A stretch of DNA of 64,000 nucleotides from Comamonas sp. (GCF_009360615.1 NZ_SPEY01000041.1:20937-84936); one strand, 5' to 3'; counted from the first letter of the stretch, positions 9,145 to 19,290 are shown. Translations and numbers: made by a program. The notes: generated from the letters alone by a model not told the origin.

Positions 9145-10569
9145 TCAGGATGCCACGACAGGCGCTCTGAACAGGGCAGCGACCTTGCGCTTGGATTTGA
9201 TGCTCGCGCTCTTGACCGGGACCACATGCTGGCTGTCCCAGGATGCGGTTTCGGCCACGCTGCTGGCCTCATAGGGCCTGTCGAAGAAAGGATCCACGTT
9301 GACGGGACGCTGGGCCATGCGCGAGGGGCGATGCGCATAGCCGCCGCCACGGGGCGCTGCATCGAACTCGCGTTCGCGGCGCGGACGATAGTCCTCATCG
9401 CCACGGCTGCGGCGTGCAGGGCGCAAATCCAGCATGGGAGCGGGTTCGACGTCGATCTTCTTCTTGATCAGCTTTTCAATATCGGCCACATTGCGGCTGT
9501 CATGGTCAGTCACCAGGGTCACGGCCAGACCCGATGCGCCGGCGCGGCCGGTACGGCCGATACGGTGCACATAGTCTTCGGCATTGAAAGGCACGTCGTA
9601 ATTGAACACGGCGGGCACATCCTTGATGTCCAGACCGCGCGCCGCCACGTCGGTACAGACCAGCAGATCCACCTCACCGGCCTTGAAGGCCTCCAGAGCC
9701 TTGAGGCGCTCGTCCTGGCTCTTGTCCCCATGCAGCGCGGCGGCACGCAGACCGTCACGCTCCAGCGCTCGCGTCAGGCGCGCGCAGCCGAGCTTGCTGT
9801 TGGAGAAGATGAAGGCCTGGCGAATACTGCGCTCCTTGAGCACCGAACGAATCGCATAGCGCTTGTCGTCATCCGTGACCTTGTAGAAGCGCTGCTCCAC
9901 CGTGGACGCCGTCTCGTTGGGACGAGCCACCTCGATGGTGACGGGATCCTGCAGATAGCTGCCGGCCAGACGCTTGATCTCGGGCGAGAACGTAGCCGAG
10001 AACAGCAGCGTGGTTCGGCTCTTGGGCAGATAGGAGAGGATGCGCTGCAGATCGGGCAGAAAGCCGATGTCCAGCATGCGGTCGGCCTCGTCCAGCACCA
10101 CATACTCCACCTGGTTGAGCACCACGTTCTTGGCTTCGATGTGATCCAGCAGACGCCCTGGCGTGGCCACCAGCACCTCGACGCCTTTTTTCAGCTCGAT
10201 GGTCTGGGGCTTCATGTCCATGCCACCAAACACCACGGTGCTGCGCAGCTTGGTGTGCTTGGCGTACAGGGCAATCTGTTGCGCCACCTGATCGGCCAGC
10301 TCACGCGTGGGCAGCAGCACCAGGGCGCGAACGGGATGGCGGGCAGGCGACGCAGAAGCGTTTTCATGGCGCATCAGGCGCTGCAGCAGGGGCAAGGAAA
10401 AAGCCGCCGTCTTGCCCGTGCCCGTCTGGGCTGCGCCCATGACGTCCTTGCCGGTCAATACCACTGGAATGGCCTGCGCCTGAATCGGAGTCATGGACTC
10501 ATAGCCCATGTCGGCCACTGCGCGTGCCAGGGGCTCAGCCAAGTGAAGATTGGAAAAAGAGCTTGTCAT
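9145..10569 (-). CDS. rhlE: DEAD-box ATP-dependent RNA helicase, RhlE type
   Basis: RNA helicase of about 474 residues involved in ribosome assembly and RNA turnover. Motifs in order are the Q motif (YESMTPIQAQAIP), AQTGTGKTAAFSLP (I), PTRELADQV (Ia), TPGRLLD (Ib), VLDEADRMLDIGF (II), FSATF (III), CTDVAARGLDI (V) and YVHRIGRTGRAG (VI). The C-terminal tail is basic and arginine-rich, as usual for RhlE. I start at the ATG at 10569 (MTSSFSNLHLAEPL). The frame stays open upstream to 10776, but those 69 residues show no family similarity. Confidence 0.94.
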   Translation of the reverse strand: MTSSFSNLHLAEPLARAVADMGYESMTPIQAQAIPVVLTGKDVMGAAQTGTGKTAAFSLPLLQRLMRHENASASPARHPVRALVLLPTRELADQVAQQIALYAKHTKLRSTVVFGGMDMKPQTIELKKGVEVLVATPGRLLDHIEAKNVVLNQVEYVVLDEADRMLDIGFLPDLQRILSYLPKSRTTLLFSATFSPEIKRLAGSYLQDPVTIEVARPNETASTVEQRFYKVTDDDKRYAIRSVLKERSIRQAFIFSNSKLGCARLTRALERDGLRAAALHGDKSQDERLKALEAFKAGEVDLLVCTDVAARGLDIKDVPAVFNYDVPFNAEDYVHRIGRTGRAGASGLAVTLVTDHDSRNVADIEKLIKKKIDVEPAPMLDLRPARRSRGDEDYRPRREREFDAAPRGGGYAHRPSRMAQRPVNVDPFFDRPYEASSVAETASWDSQHVVPVKSASIKSKRKVAALFRAPVVAS

Positions 10570-10727
10570 TGAGGACGTTATTGTCGCACCGAGTGGGTTT
10601 TTCGCGTTGGCTTTGTGCTTTTCTGCAGACGGAAAGCCTTCGCCCCCTCTGTTTTCACGCGGAAGAGGCCTTGCCAATATCCCGTGCAATCTATCGGGAT
10701 AACCCGGATTTTCCCATTCTGCCGCTC

Positions 10728-10759
10728 CAAAAACAAAGGCGTGTGACAAAGCACACGCC
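10728..10759 (-). terminator. Probable terminator after the YpfJ-like gene
   Basis: The 8-bp stem GGCGTGTG/CACACGCC (10738-10759) is followed on the minus strand by a T-rich tract (TTTGTTTTTGG). It lies 20 bases past the metallopeptidase stop. Confidence 0.7.
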
Positions 10760-10779
10760 GGGTTCCTGGAGGGCACGAC

Positions 10780-11646
10780 TTACAGCGACTGGGCGGAAAA
10801 GGTGTCGCAGGCCTTGACACTGCCGGTCTTGTAGCCCTGGGTGAACCAGCGCACACGCTGGGCGCTGGAGCCGTGGGTAAAGCTGTCCGGGCGCACCGTG
10901 CCCGTGGCCTCACGCTGCAGCTTGTCGTCGCCGATCTGCTGTGCGGCATTCACGGCCGACTCGATATCGCCCTGCTCCAGCCAGCTTTTGGCCTGCTGCG
11001 ACTTGTTGGCCCAGATGCCGGCCAGACAATCGGCCTGAAGCTCCAGACGCACGGACATGGCATTTTGCTCACGCTCGCTGACGCGGCCGCGCATGGCATC
11101 CACCTTTCCCGAGATGCCGAGCAGGTTCTGCACATGGTGGCCCACCTCGTGGGCCACCACATAGGCTCGTGCAAACTCTCCAGGGGCCCCCAGCTGACGG
11201 CTCATGGTGTTGAAGAAGTCCATGTCCAGATAGACCTTGCGGTCACCCGGGCAGTAGAACGGCCCCATGGCCGACTGCCCCGTGCCGCAGGCCGTGGGCG
11301 TGACACCCGTGAAAAGCACCAGCTTGGGGTTCTGGTACTGGGCACCGCCGTCGCGGAAGATCTGGCTCCAGACATCCTCGGTCGAAGCCAGCACCGTGGA
11401 CACGAACCTGGCGCCCTGGTCATCGCCGGCGGGACGATGGGCGGGTGCCTGCTGCACCTGGGGCGAGCCACCGCCGGAGAGCATGCCGATCGTGGTCAGC
11501 GGGTTGATGCCGAAGACACCCCAGCCAATCAGCGCCAGCACCACGGTACCGATGCCGATGCTGCGTCCCCCCAGGGGAAAACCGCCGCCGCCGTCTCCAC
11601 GGCGGTCTTCGACGTTATCCGACTCGCGGTTACCTTCCCATCTCAT
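10780..11646 (-). CDS. ypfJ: Putative neutral zinc metallopeptidase, YpfJ family
   Basis: A 288-residue membrane-anchored protein of the YpfJ/KPN_02809 family. A charged, glycine-rich N-terminus (residues 1-28) precedes one transmembrane segment (about 29-48, IGIGTVVLALIGWGVFGI). The rest should face the periplasm. The zinc motif HEVGHH lies near residue 166, preceded by DMDFFNTM and followed by LELQADCLAGIWA, both typical of the family. Its physiological substrate is not known. Start ATG 11646 has GGAGTAAG upstream. Confidence 0.88.
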   Translation of the reverse strand: MRWEGNRESDNVEDRRGDGGGGFPLGGRSIGIGTVVLALIGWGVFGINPLTTIGMLSGGGSPQVQQAPAHRPAGDDQGARFVSTVLASTEDVWSQIFRDGGAQYQNPKLVLFTGVTPTACGTGQSAMGPFYCPGDRKVYLDMDFFNTMSRQLGAPGEFARAYVVAHEVGHHVQNLLGISGKVDAMRGRVSEREQNAMSVRLELQADCLAGIWANKSQQAKSWLEQGDIESAVNAAQQIGDDKLQREATGTVRPDSFTHGSSAQRVRWFTQGYKTGSVKACDTFSAQSL

Positions 11647-11787
11647 GGTGCTTACTCCTTTGCTGTTGCACGCGGCCTGCGCCGGGTGGCGATATTAAGA
11701 GCCACGGCTCCGATTGGCGGTATCAAGCTGTGCTTTTTGTCCTCCGGTACGTCTGCGCCACAGCATTGTTGACGTTCGGCCGGGCTT

Positions 11788-12117
11788 TCAGCGGCCGGAC
11801 GGCGTGGAGACCAGGGGCACGCCTGCCGCACCGGGTGCGGACTGGGGTTGATTGCGGGCCACCTGCTCCTCGACCACATTGACCATGCTGAGAAACAGAA
11901 AAGCCACCGCCAGCAAGCCCGCCAACGCCAGAAGAGCGGATGCCCAGAGCCTGGCGGAAGAGGATTTGCGCGGCGTTGCCGCTTGCTGCTGGGTCGGCTC
12001 ATAGGATGCCGCCGGGCCACCGTCCCGCCAGACCGGTTCGACCGGTCCACGGCTGGAGGGCGCCTGTGTCCAGGTAGGGTCCTTGCGTTGCCCGGAACGG
12101 GAGGAAAAACCAAACAT
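11788..12117 (-). CDS. Small single-pass membrane protein of unknown function
   Basis: A predicted 109-residue protein (MFGFSSRSGQRKDP...). A polar N-terminal half of about 55 residues precedes one clear transmembrane helix (LWASALLALAGLLAVAFLFLSM, about 60-80) and a short Gln/Pro/Ala-rich tail. I recognise no domain. I set the start at 12117 because a GGAGG sequence precedes it; the frame extends upstream to 12414 but reads antisense into the next gene. It is transcribed towards the YpfJ-like gene, which starts about 140 bases downstream. Confidence 0.6.
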   Translation of the reverse strand: MFGFSSRSGQRKDPTWTQAPSSRGPVEPVWRDGGPAASYEPTQQQAATPRKSSSARLWASALLALAGLLAVAFLFLSMVNVVEEQVARNQPQSAPGAAGVPLVSTPSGR

Positions 12118-12273
12118 GTGTGCAACTGAATCGATGAATAACACAGTGCCTATTGTGCGCGCTGGCAGCCCCCGCCCGGCGCATCCAGACAGCGACCTGC
12201 TGTCGGCCGACACCGTGCAGGGCTTGCAATTTTGTAAGCTCCGTAGTCTCTCCGATGTTCTTCGCGACTGCCC

Positions 12274-13233
12274 ATGAATGCCCTGACCCAGCTCACGACC
12301 GCGTCTCTCGATGCACCCGCCACGGCGACCCTGCTGCCCTGGAACGCACTGGCCGATGAAATCGAAGCGCTGTTGCGCGAACTTCAGAACGGTGGCAGTG
12401 TGGCAGTTCCGCAACGAATCGTCATGCCCACCGCTGCGGGCAATTGCCTGTTCTGCATGCCCGCCACCGATGGCCGGGTGGTCATGACCAAACTCATCAG
12501 CTTCACGCCCGGCAATGCCCGCGCGGGCAGACCCACCATTCAGGGCGATATCGTGGTCTTTGATGCGGCCACCGGAGAGCGCCAGCTGATTCTGGACGGT
12601 CCCACCGTCACGGCCCGACGCACCGCCGCCGTCTCGCTGCTAGCTGCGCGCCGCCTGGCCCCTCAACCCCAGGGCCCGCTGCTCATCGTCGGCGCCGGCG
12701 TGCAGGGCAGCGCCCATCTGCAGGCCTTTGCCCAGGGCCTGGGCACGCAGGAAGTCTGGATTCACTCGCGCAGCGCCGACAGTGCGCAGCGGCTTGCAGG
12801 TCAGGCACGCGACCTGGGCCTGCACACGCGCATCGCCGACGACCTGCAGGAGGCGGCCCTGCACTGCCCGCTGATCGTGACCTGCACGCCCGCACAGGCC
12901 GTGGTGCTGCACGAGGCCGCGCGGCCCGACGCCTTTGTCTGCGCCGTCGGCGCCTTTACGCCACAAATGGTGGAACTGGCTCCTGCGCTGTGCCAGCGCT
13001 TTCTGCGCGAGGGTCGGATCGTCGTCGACACCGACGATGCGCTGCACGAGGCCGGCGACCTGCTACAGGCCGGCATTGACGTCGCCCTCCTGCCCACACT
13101 GGCCTCCGTGGTGCAGCAGGACTGGTCGCGCCCCACGAAGCCCGTACTCTTCAAATCCTGCGGCTGGGGCGGCTGGGATCTGGCTGCCACCCGTCTGGCC
13201 CTGCGGCAGCACCTGCTCATGCAGCCCGCCTGA
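12274..13233 (+). CDS. Ornithine cyclodeaminase / mu-crystallin family reductase
   Basis: A 319-residue NAD(P)-binding protein of the OCD/mu-crystallin family. The dinucleotide-binding loop LLIVGAGVQGSAHLQAF lies near residues 132-148, and the conserved segments VMTKLISFTPGN, TARRTAAVSLLAA and AVGAFTPQMVEL are present. Members include ornithine cyclodeaminase, alanine dehydrogenase and the delta1-pyrroline-2-carboxylate / delta1-piperideine-2-carboxylate reductases. The sequence is closest in feel to the last group (imine reduction in hydroxyproline or lysine catabolism), but this is not certain. It starts 156 bases from the divergent membrane-protein gene. Confidence 0.85.
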   Translation: MNALTQLTTASLDAPATATLLPWNALADEIEALLRELQNGGSVAVPQRIVMPTAAGNCLFCMPATDGRVVMTKLISFTPGNARAGRPTIQGDIVVFDAATGERQLILDGPTVTARRTAAVSLLAARRLAPQPQGPLLIVGAGVQGSAHLQAFAQGLGTQEVWIHSRSADSAQRLAGQARDLGLHTRIADDLQEAALHCPLIVTCTPAQAVVLHEAARPDAFVCAVGAFTPQMVELAPALCQRFLREGRIVVDTDDALHEAGDLLQAGIDVALLPTLASVVQQDWSRPTKPVLFKSCGWGGWDLAATRLALRQHLLMQPA

Positions 13234-13393
13234 ACACCTGCACGGGCGCAAGTTCCGGAAGCATCAAGTCATTGATAGACAGGCGATCCCCATGCCCCGG
13301 ATCGCCTGACCGAGCACTGACCGCGCTGGCAAGCGACGCCATCCGGTCCGACCTGTCTCCTTGGTGACAAATCTCAAAAAAGCGGTTTTAATA

Positions 13394-13410
13394 ATACTCA
13401 GATTGAGTAT
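13394..13410. promoter_or_regulatory. Palindromic operator candidate upstream of nadA
   Basis: A perfect inverted repeat ATACTCA-GAT-TGAGTAT lies 25 bases before the nadA start in an AT-rich stretch, overlapping a TATAAA-like -10 region. This position fits a repressor of NAD synthesis. The factor is not identified; NadQ/BpsR-type regulators of nad genes in proteobacteria are candidates by analogy. Confidence 0.6.
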
Positions 13411-13434
13411 AAATATTTAACAGCACAACCCAGG

Positions 13435-14577
13435 ATGGAGACGATGACAATCAGAACCGTGGAATTCGACCAGCCCGCACCGGGCAACAGTGCCCTGTGC
13501 AGCACAGGCCAGGCCTGGGCCAGGGTGCTGCCCCCGCAGGACCGCCAGCAGCAACGCGAGACGGCGCTGCGCATCAAGGCCTTGCTCAAGGAACGCAATG
13601 CCGTCATGGTCGCCCACTACTATGTGGACGGTGCACTTCAGGATCTGGCACGCGACACCGGAGGCTGCGTGGGCGACTCGCTGGAGATGGCGCGCTTTGG
13701 CGCCAGCCATCCGGCCAGGACCCTGATCGTGGCCGGCGTGCGCTTCATGGGCGAGACCGCCAAGATCCTGAGTCCCGGGAAAACCGTACTCATGCCCGAT
13801 GGCGACGCCACCTGCTCGCTGGATCTGGGATGCCCGGCCGAAGAGTTCAGCCGGTTCTGCGATGCCCACCCCGATCGCACCGTGGTCGTCTACGCCAACA
13901 CCAGTGCCGCCGTGAAAGCCCGGGCCGACTGGGTGGTCACCTCGTCGATAGGGCAGGACATCGTGGCCGCCCTGCACGCGCGTGGCGAGAAAATCCTCTG
14001 GGCCCCCGACCGCCACCTGGGCCACCATATCCAGCAGCAGACCGGAGCCGACATGCTGTTGTGGCAAGGCAGCTGCGTGGTCCATGACGAATTCAAGGCC
14101 GACGAGCTGCAGGCCCTGGCCAACGCCCACCCCGGGGCCGCGATTCTGGTGCACCCCGAATCGCCGGCAGCCGTCACGGCGCTGGCCGATGTGGTGGGCT
14201 CCACCACCCAGCTGATTGCCGCCGTGGGCAAGCTGCCCACCGACAGCTTCATCGTCGCCACCGACCAGGGCATTCTTCACGATATGCGCCAGCGCTATCC
14301 GGGCAAGCGCTTTCTGGCAGCCCCGACGGCGGGCACGGGCGGCAGCTGCAAAAGCTGCGCCTTCTGCCCCTGGATGGCCATGAACAGCCTGCCCGGCGTG
14401 GAGCGGACGCTGCAGCAAGGCAGCGGCGCCATCGAGCTGGACGCATCACTGTGCCTGGCTGCACGCAAGCCCCTGCAGCGCATGCTGGACTTCGCGGCCG
14501 CCCAACGCCAGCCGGTACGTGCCAGCGGCGAGCTGGAACGCGACACGGACCTGTTCCGGAACTTCGGTCCGGCCTGA
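13435..14577 (+). CDS. nadA: Quinolinate synthase A
   Basis: [4Fe-4S] enzyme that condenses iminoaspartate with dihydroxyacetone phosphate to quinolinate in de novo NAD synthesis. The 380 residues show [40 protein letters not shown] [13 protein letters not shown], the CSLDLGCP block and, near the C-terminus, [18 protein letters not shown], which holds a cluster cysteine. It is followed after 15 bases by nadB on the same strand, and the pair forms an operon. nadC (quinolinate phosphoribosyltransferase), often in the same operon, is not in this window. Confidence 0.95.
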   Translation: METMTIRTVEFDQPAPGNSALCSTGQAWARVLPPQDRQQQRETALRIKALLKERNAVMVAHYYVDGALQDLARDTGGCVGDSLEMARFGASHPARTLIVAGVRFMGETAKILSPGKTVLMPDGDATCSLDLGCPAEEFSRFCDAHPDRTVVVYANTSAAVKARADWVVTSSIGQDIVAALHARGEKILWAPDRHLGHHIQQQTGADMLLWQGSCVVHDEFKADELQALANAHPGAAILVHPESPAAVTALADVVGSTTQLIAAVGKLPTDSFIVATDQGILHDMRQRYPGKRFLAAPTAGTGGSCKSCAFCPWMAMNSLPGVERTLQQGSGAIELDASLCLAARKPLQRMLDFAAAQRQPVRASGELERDTDLFRNFGPA

Positions 14578-14592
14578 GAGAGGACAGATGCC

Positions 14593-16119
14593 ATGCCCCA
14601 ATCATCGACTGGAAGCGATGTCCTCATCATCGGCAGCGGACTGGCCGGCCTGACGCTGGCGCTCAGCCTGCCCGGCACGCTGCGCATCACCGTGCTCAGC
14701 AAGAGCCGGACCGACGAATGCGCCAGTGCCTGGGCCCAAGGCGGCATCGCAGCCGTGCTGGACCCCGCCGACAGCCTGCAGGCCCATGTGCAGGACACGC
14801 TGATCGCCGGCGCCGGCCTCTGCGACGAAGCTGCCGTGCACCGCATCCTGGCGCAGGGCCCTCAGGCCATCGCCTGGCTGCAAGGCCAGGGCGTGCCCTT
14901 CAGCACCGAGGCTGACGGGCGCCTGCACCTGACGCGCGAAGGCGGTCATGGCGCCCGGCGCATCGTGCATGCGGCCGACCGCACCGGGCTGGCCGTGCAC
15001 CAGACCTTGCTGCAGGCCTGCCAGCGTCTGAAGCACATTACCTTGCTGCAGCATTGCACCGCCATGGAGCTGCTGCTGGACGTGCAGCAGCGCTGCGTGG
15101 GAGCCAGTGTGCGCACTGCCGACGGCCAGCCGCAGAACATGCTGGCCAGCCATACCGTGCTGGCCACCGGCGGCATGGGCCAGATCTACCCCAGCACCAC
15201 CAACCCGGCAACGGCCACCGGCGACGGCATCGCCATGGCCTGGCGCGCGGGCTGTGTGGTGCGCGACCTGGAGTTCATGCAGTTCCACCCCACCGCCTTG
15301 CAGGTGGGCGGCCGGTCCGTGGGACTGGTTTCGGAAGCGCTGCGCGGCGAAGGTGCCCTGCTGCGCCTGCCGGACCGACACGGCCAGCCGGGCGAGCGCT
15401 TCATGCTGCGCCACGACCCGCGTGCGGAGCTGGCGCCGCGCGACATCGTGGCCCGCGCCATCGACGGTGAAATGCGGGCCCGCCAGTTGCCCCATGTGCT
15501 GCTGGACATCACGCACCGCAGCCGTGGCTGGCTGGGCGAGCATTTTCCCGGCGTCATGGCGCTGTGCGCAGCGCACGGCATAGACATCGCCACCCAGGCC
15601 ATTCCCGTTGCACCCTGTGCTCATTACGCCTGCGGCGGCGTGCAGGCACACGTGGACGGGCGCACCGCCGTGGCCGGGCTGTGGGCGATCGGCGAGGTGG
15701 CCCGCACGGGTCTGCACGGCGCCAACCGGCTGGCCAGCAACTCCCTGCTGGAATGCGTGGTCATGGCCAGGTTTGCCGCGCTGCGCATGGCCGAGCAGCC
15801 CTTGTACAAGCCCGCAGCCCTTCATGAACGGCAGCGCAGGGCCGGCAAGGGTCTGAGTGCCGAAAGCCAGGAGGAGATGCGGCAGTCGCTGCAGCAGCTC
15901 ATGCTGCACCACGTGGGCATCGTGCGCAGCAACCACAGCCTGATTGCGGCTGCCAAGCAGCTGGTGCTGTGGCGCGCCCAATGGCGCGGCGCCGACCCCG
16001 CATTGCGCAACCAACTGGCTCTGTGCAGCCTGATGGTGGATGCCGCGCTGCAGCGCCATGCCAGCGTGGGCTCGCACTGCAATCTGGACTGGCCTGCGCC
16101 TGAAGCGGCGACGGCCTGA
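14593..16119 (+). CDS. nadB: L-aspartate oxidase
   Basis: FAD enzyme that oxidises L-aspartate to iminoaspartate for NadA. The 508-residue protein begins with the FAD loop LIIGSGLAGLTLAL. It carries the succinate-dehydrogenase-family blocks SAWAQGGIAA, HTREGGHGARRIVHA-like LTREGGHGARRIVHAAD, MEFMQFHPTAL-like LEFMQFHPTAL and GLWAIGEVARTGLHGANRLASNSLLE. A strong Shine-Dalgarno (GAGAGAGGAC) lies just before the ATG. It is the second gene of the nadAB operon; the gene after it (dcd) is on the opposite strand. Confidence 0.95.
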   Translation: MPQSSTGSDVLIIGSGLAGLTLALSLPGTLRITVLSKSRTDECASAWAQGGIAAVLDPADSLQAHVQDTLIAGAGLCDEAAVHRILAQGPQAIAWLQGQGVPFSTEADGRLHLTREGGHGARRIVHAADRTGLAVHQTLLQACQRLKHITLLQHCTAMELLLDVQQRCVGASVRTADGQPQNMLASHTVLATGGMGQIYPSTTNPATATGDGIAMAWRAGCVVRDLEFMQFHPTALQVGGRSVGLVSEALRGEGALLRLPDRHGQPGERFMLRHDPRAELAPRDIVARAIDGEMRARQLPHVLLDITHRSRGWLGEHFPGVMALCAAHGIDIATQAIPVAPCAHYACGGVQAHVDGRTAVAGLWAIGEVARTGLHGANRLASNSLLECVVMARFAALRMAEQPLYKPAALHERQRRAGKGLSAESQEEMRQSLQQLMLHHVGIVRSNHSLIAAAKQLVLWRAQWRGADPALRNQLALCSLMVDAALQRHASVGSHCNLDWPAPEAATA

Positions 16120-16144
16120 CGGCCCTCGGCGCCGGTCAGGGCAG

Positions 16145-16173
16145 CAAAAAGCCCGCAGCATCCGCAGCGGGCT
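16145..16173 (-). terminator. Terminator after dcd
   Basis: The stem AGCCCGC/GCGGGCT (16150-16173) is followed on the minus strand by five T. It lies 25 bases beyond the dcd stop and also just after the convergent nadB stop. Confidence 0.75.
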
Positions 16174-16197
16174 TCGGGGGTGAATCAGCCACCGGCC

Positions 16198-16764
<567 letters not shown>

Positions 16765-16827
16765 TAGAAGTCCTGTATCGCTTGATTTTTCATAGCGTCG
16801 TGCGCTCACAAATCAAGCGCAAGACTG

Positions 16828-18120
16828 CTATTTTGCTTGAGAAACAATGGTTTGCTCAATCAGGCGGTCATCTCCGAGGATGATCATGGCAAACAGCAAC
16901 TCGTCCAGATTGCGCGCCTGGGCCGTCTTGCGCGCCAGCAGCGGCGTGCAGCCGGGGTTGATGACGACCAGGTCGGCCTCGCAGCCGGGCTGCAGATTGC
17001 CGATCACGCCCTGCAGGCCCAGCGCACGCGCAGCGCCTGCCGTGTGCTGCCACCACAGATGCTGGGGCGACAGGCTCTGGCCCTGCTTCGCATGGCTCTC
17101 GCGACCCACCACATAGGCGGCCTGCATGGTGCGAAACGGCGAGAAGCTCATGCCGCCGCCCACATCGCTGGCCAGGCCGTAAAGCATGCCGGCCTGGTCG
17201 GCCTTGAGGTAGTCGAAATAGCCGCTGGCCAGAAACTGGTTGCTGGTCGGGCTGATGGCCGCCGCCGCTCGCGTGTCGTGCATGAGCTGGCGGTCGGTTT
17301 CATCGAGCCAGATGCTGTGCGCATAGACGGCGCGCTCGCGCATCAGACCGAAGTCGTCGTAGACGGCCAGATAGCTGCGCGCGGCGGGGAACAGCTCCTT
17401 GACCCAGGCAATCTCGTCGAGGTTCTCGGCCACATGGGACTGGATCCAGACATCGCCATACCTGGCCGCCAACTCGCCCGCACCGCGCAGTTGCGCTTCG
17501 GTGCTGGTCGGCGCAAAGCGCGGCGTGATCGCATAGCCCAGGCGGTCCACGCCATGCCAGCGCTGGATCAGGGTTTCGGTGTCGATCAGGCCTTGCTCGG
17601 TGTCGTCGCGCACGCCATCGGGGCTATTGCGGTCCTGCAGGACCTTGCCGGCAATCATGCGCATGCTGCGCTTTTGCGCTGCCGTCATGATGGCATCCAC
17701 CGATGCAGGATGCGAGGTTGCGAACGCCAGCGCCGTGGTCACGCCGTTGCGCAGCAGCTCGTTCATGAAGAAATCGGCCACGCCATCGGCATATTCGCGA
17801 TCATGGAAACGCGACTCGTGCGGGAAGGTGTAGTTCTCCAGCCAGGGCAGCAGGCCCGGGGCCGGTGCGCCGATCACATCGGTCTGCGGGTAGTGGATGT
17901 GCAGGTCGACAAAGCCCGGTGCCAGCAGCTTGCCGGGCAGGTGAATGACTTGCACGCCTTCGCGCTCGAGATACTGGTCGGCCAGCGCCTGCCAGCTGCC
18001 CGCAGCCACCACGCGCTGCACGCCCGCGGCATCGGGAGCAACCGCCAGCAAGGCGTCGGAGTCATAAACCGCTTGGCCGTCATCGGCGAAGCGCAGCAGG
18101 GCACTACGATAGATTTTCAT
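16828..18120 (-). CDS. guaD: Guanine deaminase
   Basis: Amidohydrolase that converts guanine to xanthine and ammonia. The 430-residue protein (from ATG 18120, MKIYRSALLRF) has the metal motif PGFVDLHIHYPQTD, the PHESRF segment, SHVAEN with a metal His, AHSIWLDE and the late GLASDVGGGMSFS with the metal Asp, all as in bacterial GuaD. The longer open frame to 18192 is not family-like. It is an entry point to the purine catabolic route encoded to the right. I see no TGTATACA operator upstream. Confidence 0.93.
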   Translation of the reverse strand: MKIYRSALLRFADDGQAVYDSDALLAVAPDAAGVQRVVAAGSWQALADQYLEREGVQVIHLPGKLLAPGFVDLHIHYPQTDVIGAPAPGLLPWLENYTFPHESRFHDREYADGVADFFMNELLRNGVTTALAFATSHPASVDAIMTAAQKRSMRMIAGKVLQDRNSPDGVRDDTEQGLIDTETLIQRWHGVDRLGYAITPRFAPTSTEAQLRGAGELAARYGDVWIQSHVAENLDEIAWVKELFPAARSYLAVYDDFGLMRERAVYAHSIWLDETDRQLMHDTRAAAAISPTSNQFLASGYFDYLKADQAGMLYGLASDVGGGMSFSPFRTMQAAYVVGRESHAKQGQSLSPQHLWWQHTAGAARALGLQGVIGNLQPGCEADLVVINPGCTPLLARKTAQARNLDELLFAMIILGDDRLIEQTIVSQAK

Positions 18121-18362
18121 GGACCAGAGCTTACGCGCCCGATCTTGCCTGCGGAACACGGCAGCGCTTATAGAGGCTATACGACTGCGCACAGGCCAGG
18201 GCTTTCGCTATCAATAACAAAGCTTACTGCGCTTTTCGTGCATTGATTTCAATGCAATTCATATCTAAAAACCAATATCAGCAAGCGATAGAAGCTATCA
18301 CTTTAGGTAGTTAAACACCCGAAACCCGGCGCCGCAACACCGCCCTGCCCGCAGCCACTTAA
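18121..18362. other. Intergenic region with short dispersed-repeat remnants
   Basis: About 240 bases between guaD and the LysR gene. It is AT-richer than its surroundings and contains GCGATAGAAGCTATC-type half-palindromes. Similar GATAGCTGCTATC-like pieces recur near 16790-16840 and 53500-53600, which looks like the small intergenic repeat family common in comamonads. I see no gene. Confidence 0.4.
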
Positions 18363-19259
18363 CTAGGCGGCGCAGCTTCTGGCCACGGCCAGAAAGGCGC
18401 GCACCGCGGGCGAGTTCTCGCGTTCGCGGTAGGCCAGCGCCATGTGCACGCTTTCCTTGAAGTCGCGCAGCGGCCTGAAGACCACGCCCGGCTGATTGAG
18501 CAGGCGGTTCGACTCGGGCAGCACCACAATGCCATACCCAGCCGCAGCCAGGCTGGTTGCCGTGACGAAATCGTTGACGCGATAGGCCTCGCGCGCCGAA
18601 AACCCGGCGCTCTCGGCCAGCCGCGCCAGCACCTCGGCAAAGCCCTCGCTTTCGTTGATGAACTGCGGCGCAATAAACGTCTGGCCGCGCAGATCCGCCA
18701 CGCTGATGGATGCGTGGCGTGCCAACGGGTGGTTCTCGGCCAGCGCCACCATGAAGGGCTCGCTGTGAACGATGACCGCCTTGACCCCCTCGGGGTAGCG
18801 ACGGCGCGGCCGCAGCAGACCGGCATCGATCTCGCCCTGCTGCAGCGCCTGCAGCTGGCGCGGCGTCTCCATGGCCAGCACCTGCATGTGCACCTGCTCA
18901 TGGCCGGGGCGGAACTGCGTGAGCATGCGCGCCAGCACCCCCGAGGTCACGGACGAGGAGATATAGCCCAGCTTGACATGGCCGCTCATGCCCTGGGCCG
19001 CCAGCTGCCCGATCTGCTGGGCCCGTTCCATATGGCGAAGCACGGCCACGGCTTCGTCATAAAGCAGCTCGCCCGCGTCGGTCAGCGTGATGGGCTTGCG
19101 CTTGTTGCGCTGCAGCAGGCGCACGCCCAGCTGCTGCTCCAGCTGCTGCACCTGCACGCTGACGGCGGACTGGGCCACGCCCAACTTGTCGGCGGCACGC
19201 GAGAAATGCAGCTCCTGGGCCACGGTGACGAAGTGCTCGAGTTGGCGGTAGCTGAGCAT
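18363..19259 (-). CDS. LysR-type regulator, probable regulator of glaH
   Basis: A 298-residue LysR regulator. Residues 1-60 form the winged helix-turn-helix (LEHFVTVAQELHFSRAADKLGVAQSAVSVQVQQLEQQLGVRLL). Residues about 90-295 form the periplasmic-binding-protein-like effector domain. It is transcribed divergently from glaH, with 106 bases between the start codons, the standard arrangement for a LysR regulator and its target. An inverted repeat TTCTT-ATCA-AAGAA lies in that gap. The effector is likely a compound of the glutarate/lysine route by context only. Confidence 0.88.
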   Translation of the reverse strand: MLSYRQLEHFVTVAQELHFSRAADKLGVAQSAVSVQVQQLEQQLGVRLLQRNKRKPITLTDAGELLYDEAVAVLRHMERAQQIGQLAAQGMSGHVKLGYISSSVTSGVLARMLTQFRPGHEQVHMQVLAMETPRQLQALQQGEIDAGLLRPRRRYPEGVKAVIVHSEPFMVALAENHPLARHASISVADLRGQTFIAPQFINESEGFAEVLARLAESAGFSAREAYRVNDFVTATSLAAAGYGIVVLPESNRLLNQPGVVFRPLRDFKESVHMALAYRERENSPAVRAFLAVARSCAA

Positions 19260-19276
19260 GGTTTTTTAATCTGAAT

Positions 19277-19290
19277 TTCTTATCAAAGAA
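19277..19290. promoter_or_regulatory. Possible LysR binding site between regulator and glaH
   Basis: The inverted repeat TTCTT-ATCA-AAGAA sits in the AT-rich divergent promoter. The arms are only 5 bp, so this is a weak call. Confidence 0.35.

Noticed and set aside
10570..10776. N-terminal extension of the RhlE helicase by 69 residues
   Set aside because: The extra part has no helicase-family similarity, and it overlaps the terminator region of the upstream metallopeptidase gene.
14602..16161. A 519-codon open frame on the minus strand
   Set aside because: It is antisense to nadB. It is rich in His, Gln and Gly, as usual for reversed GC-rich genes, and has no ribosome site.
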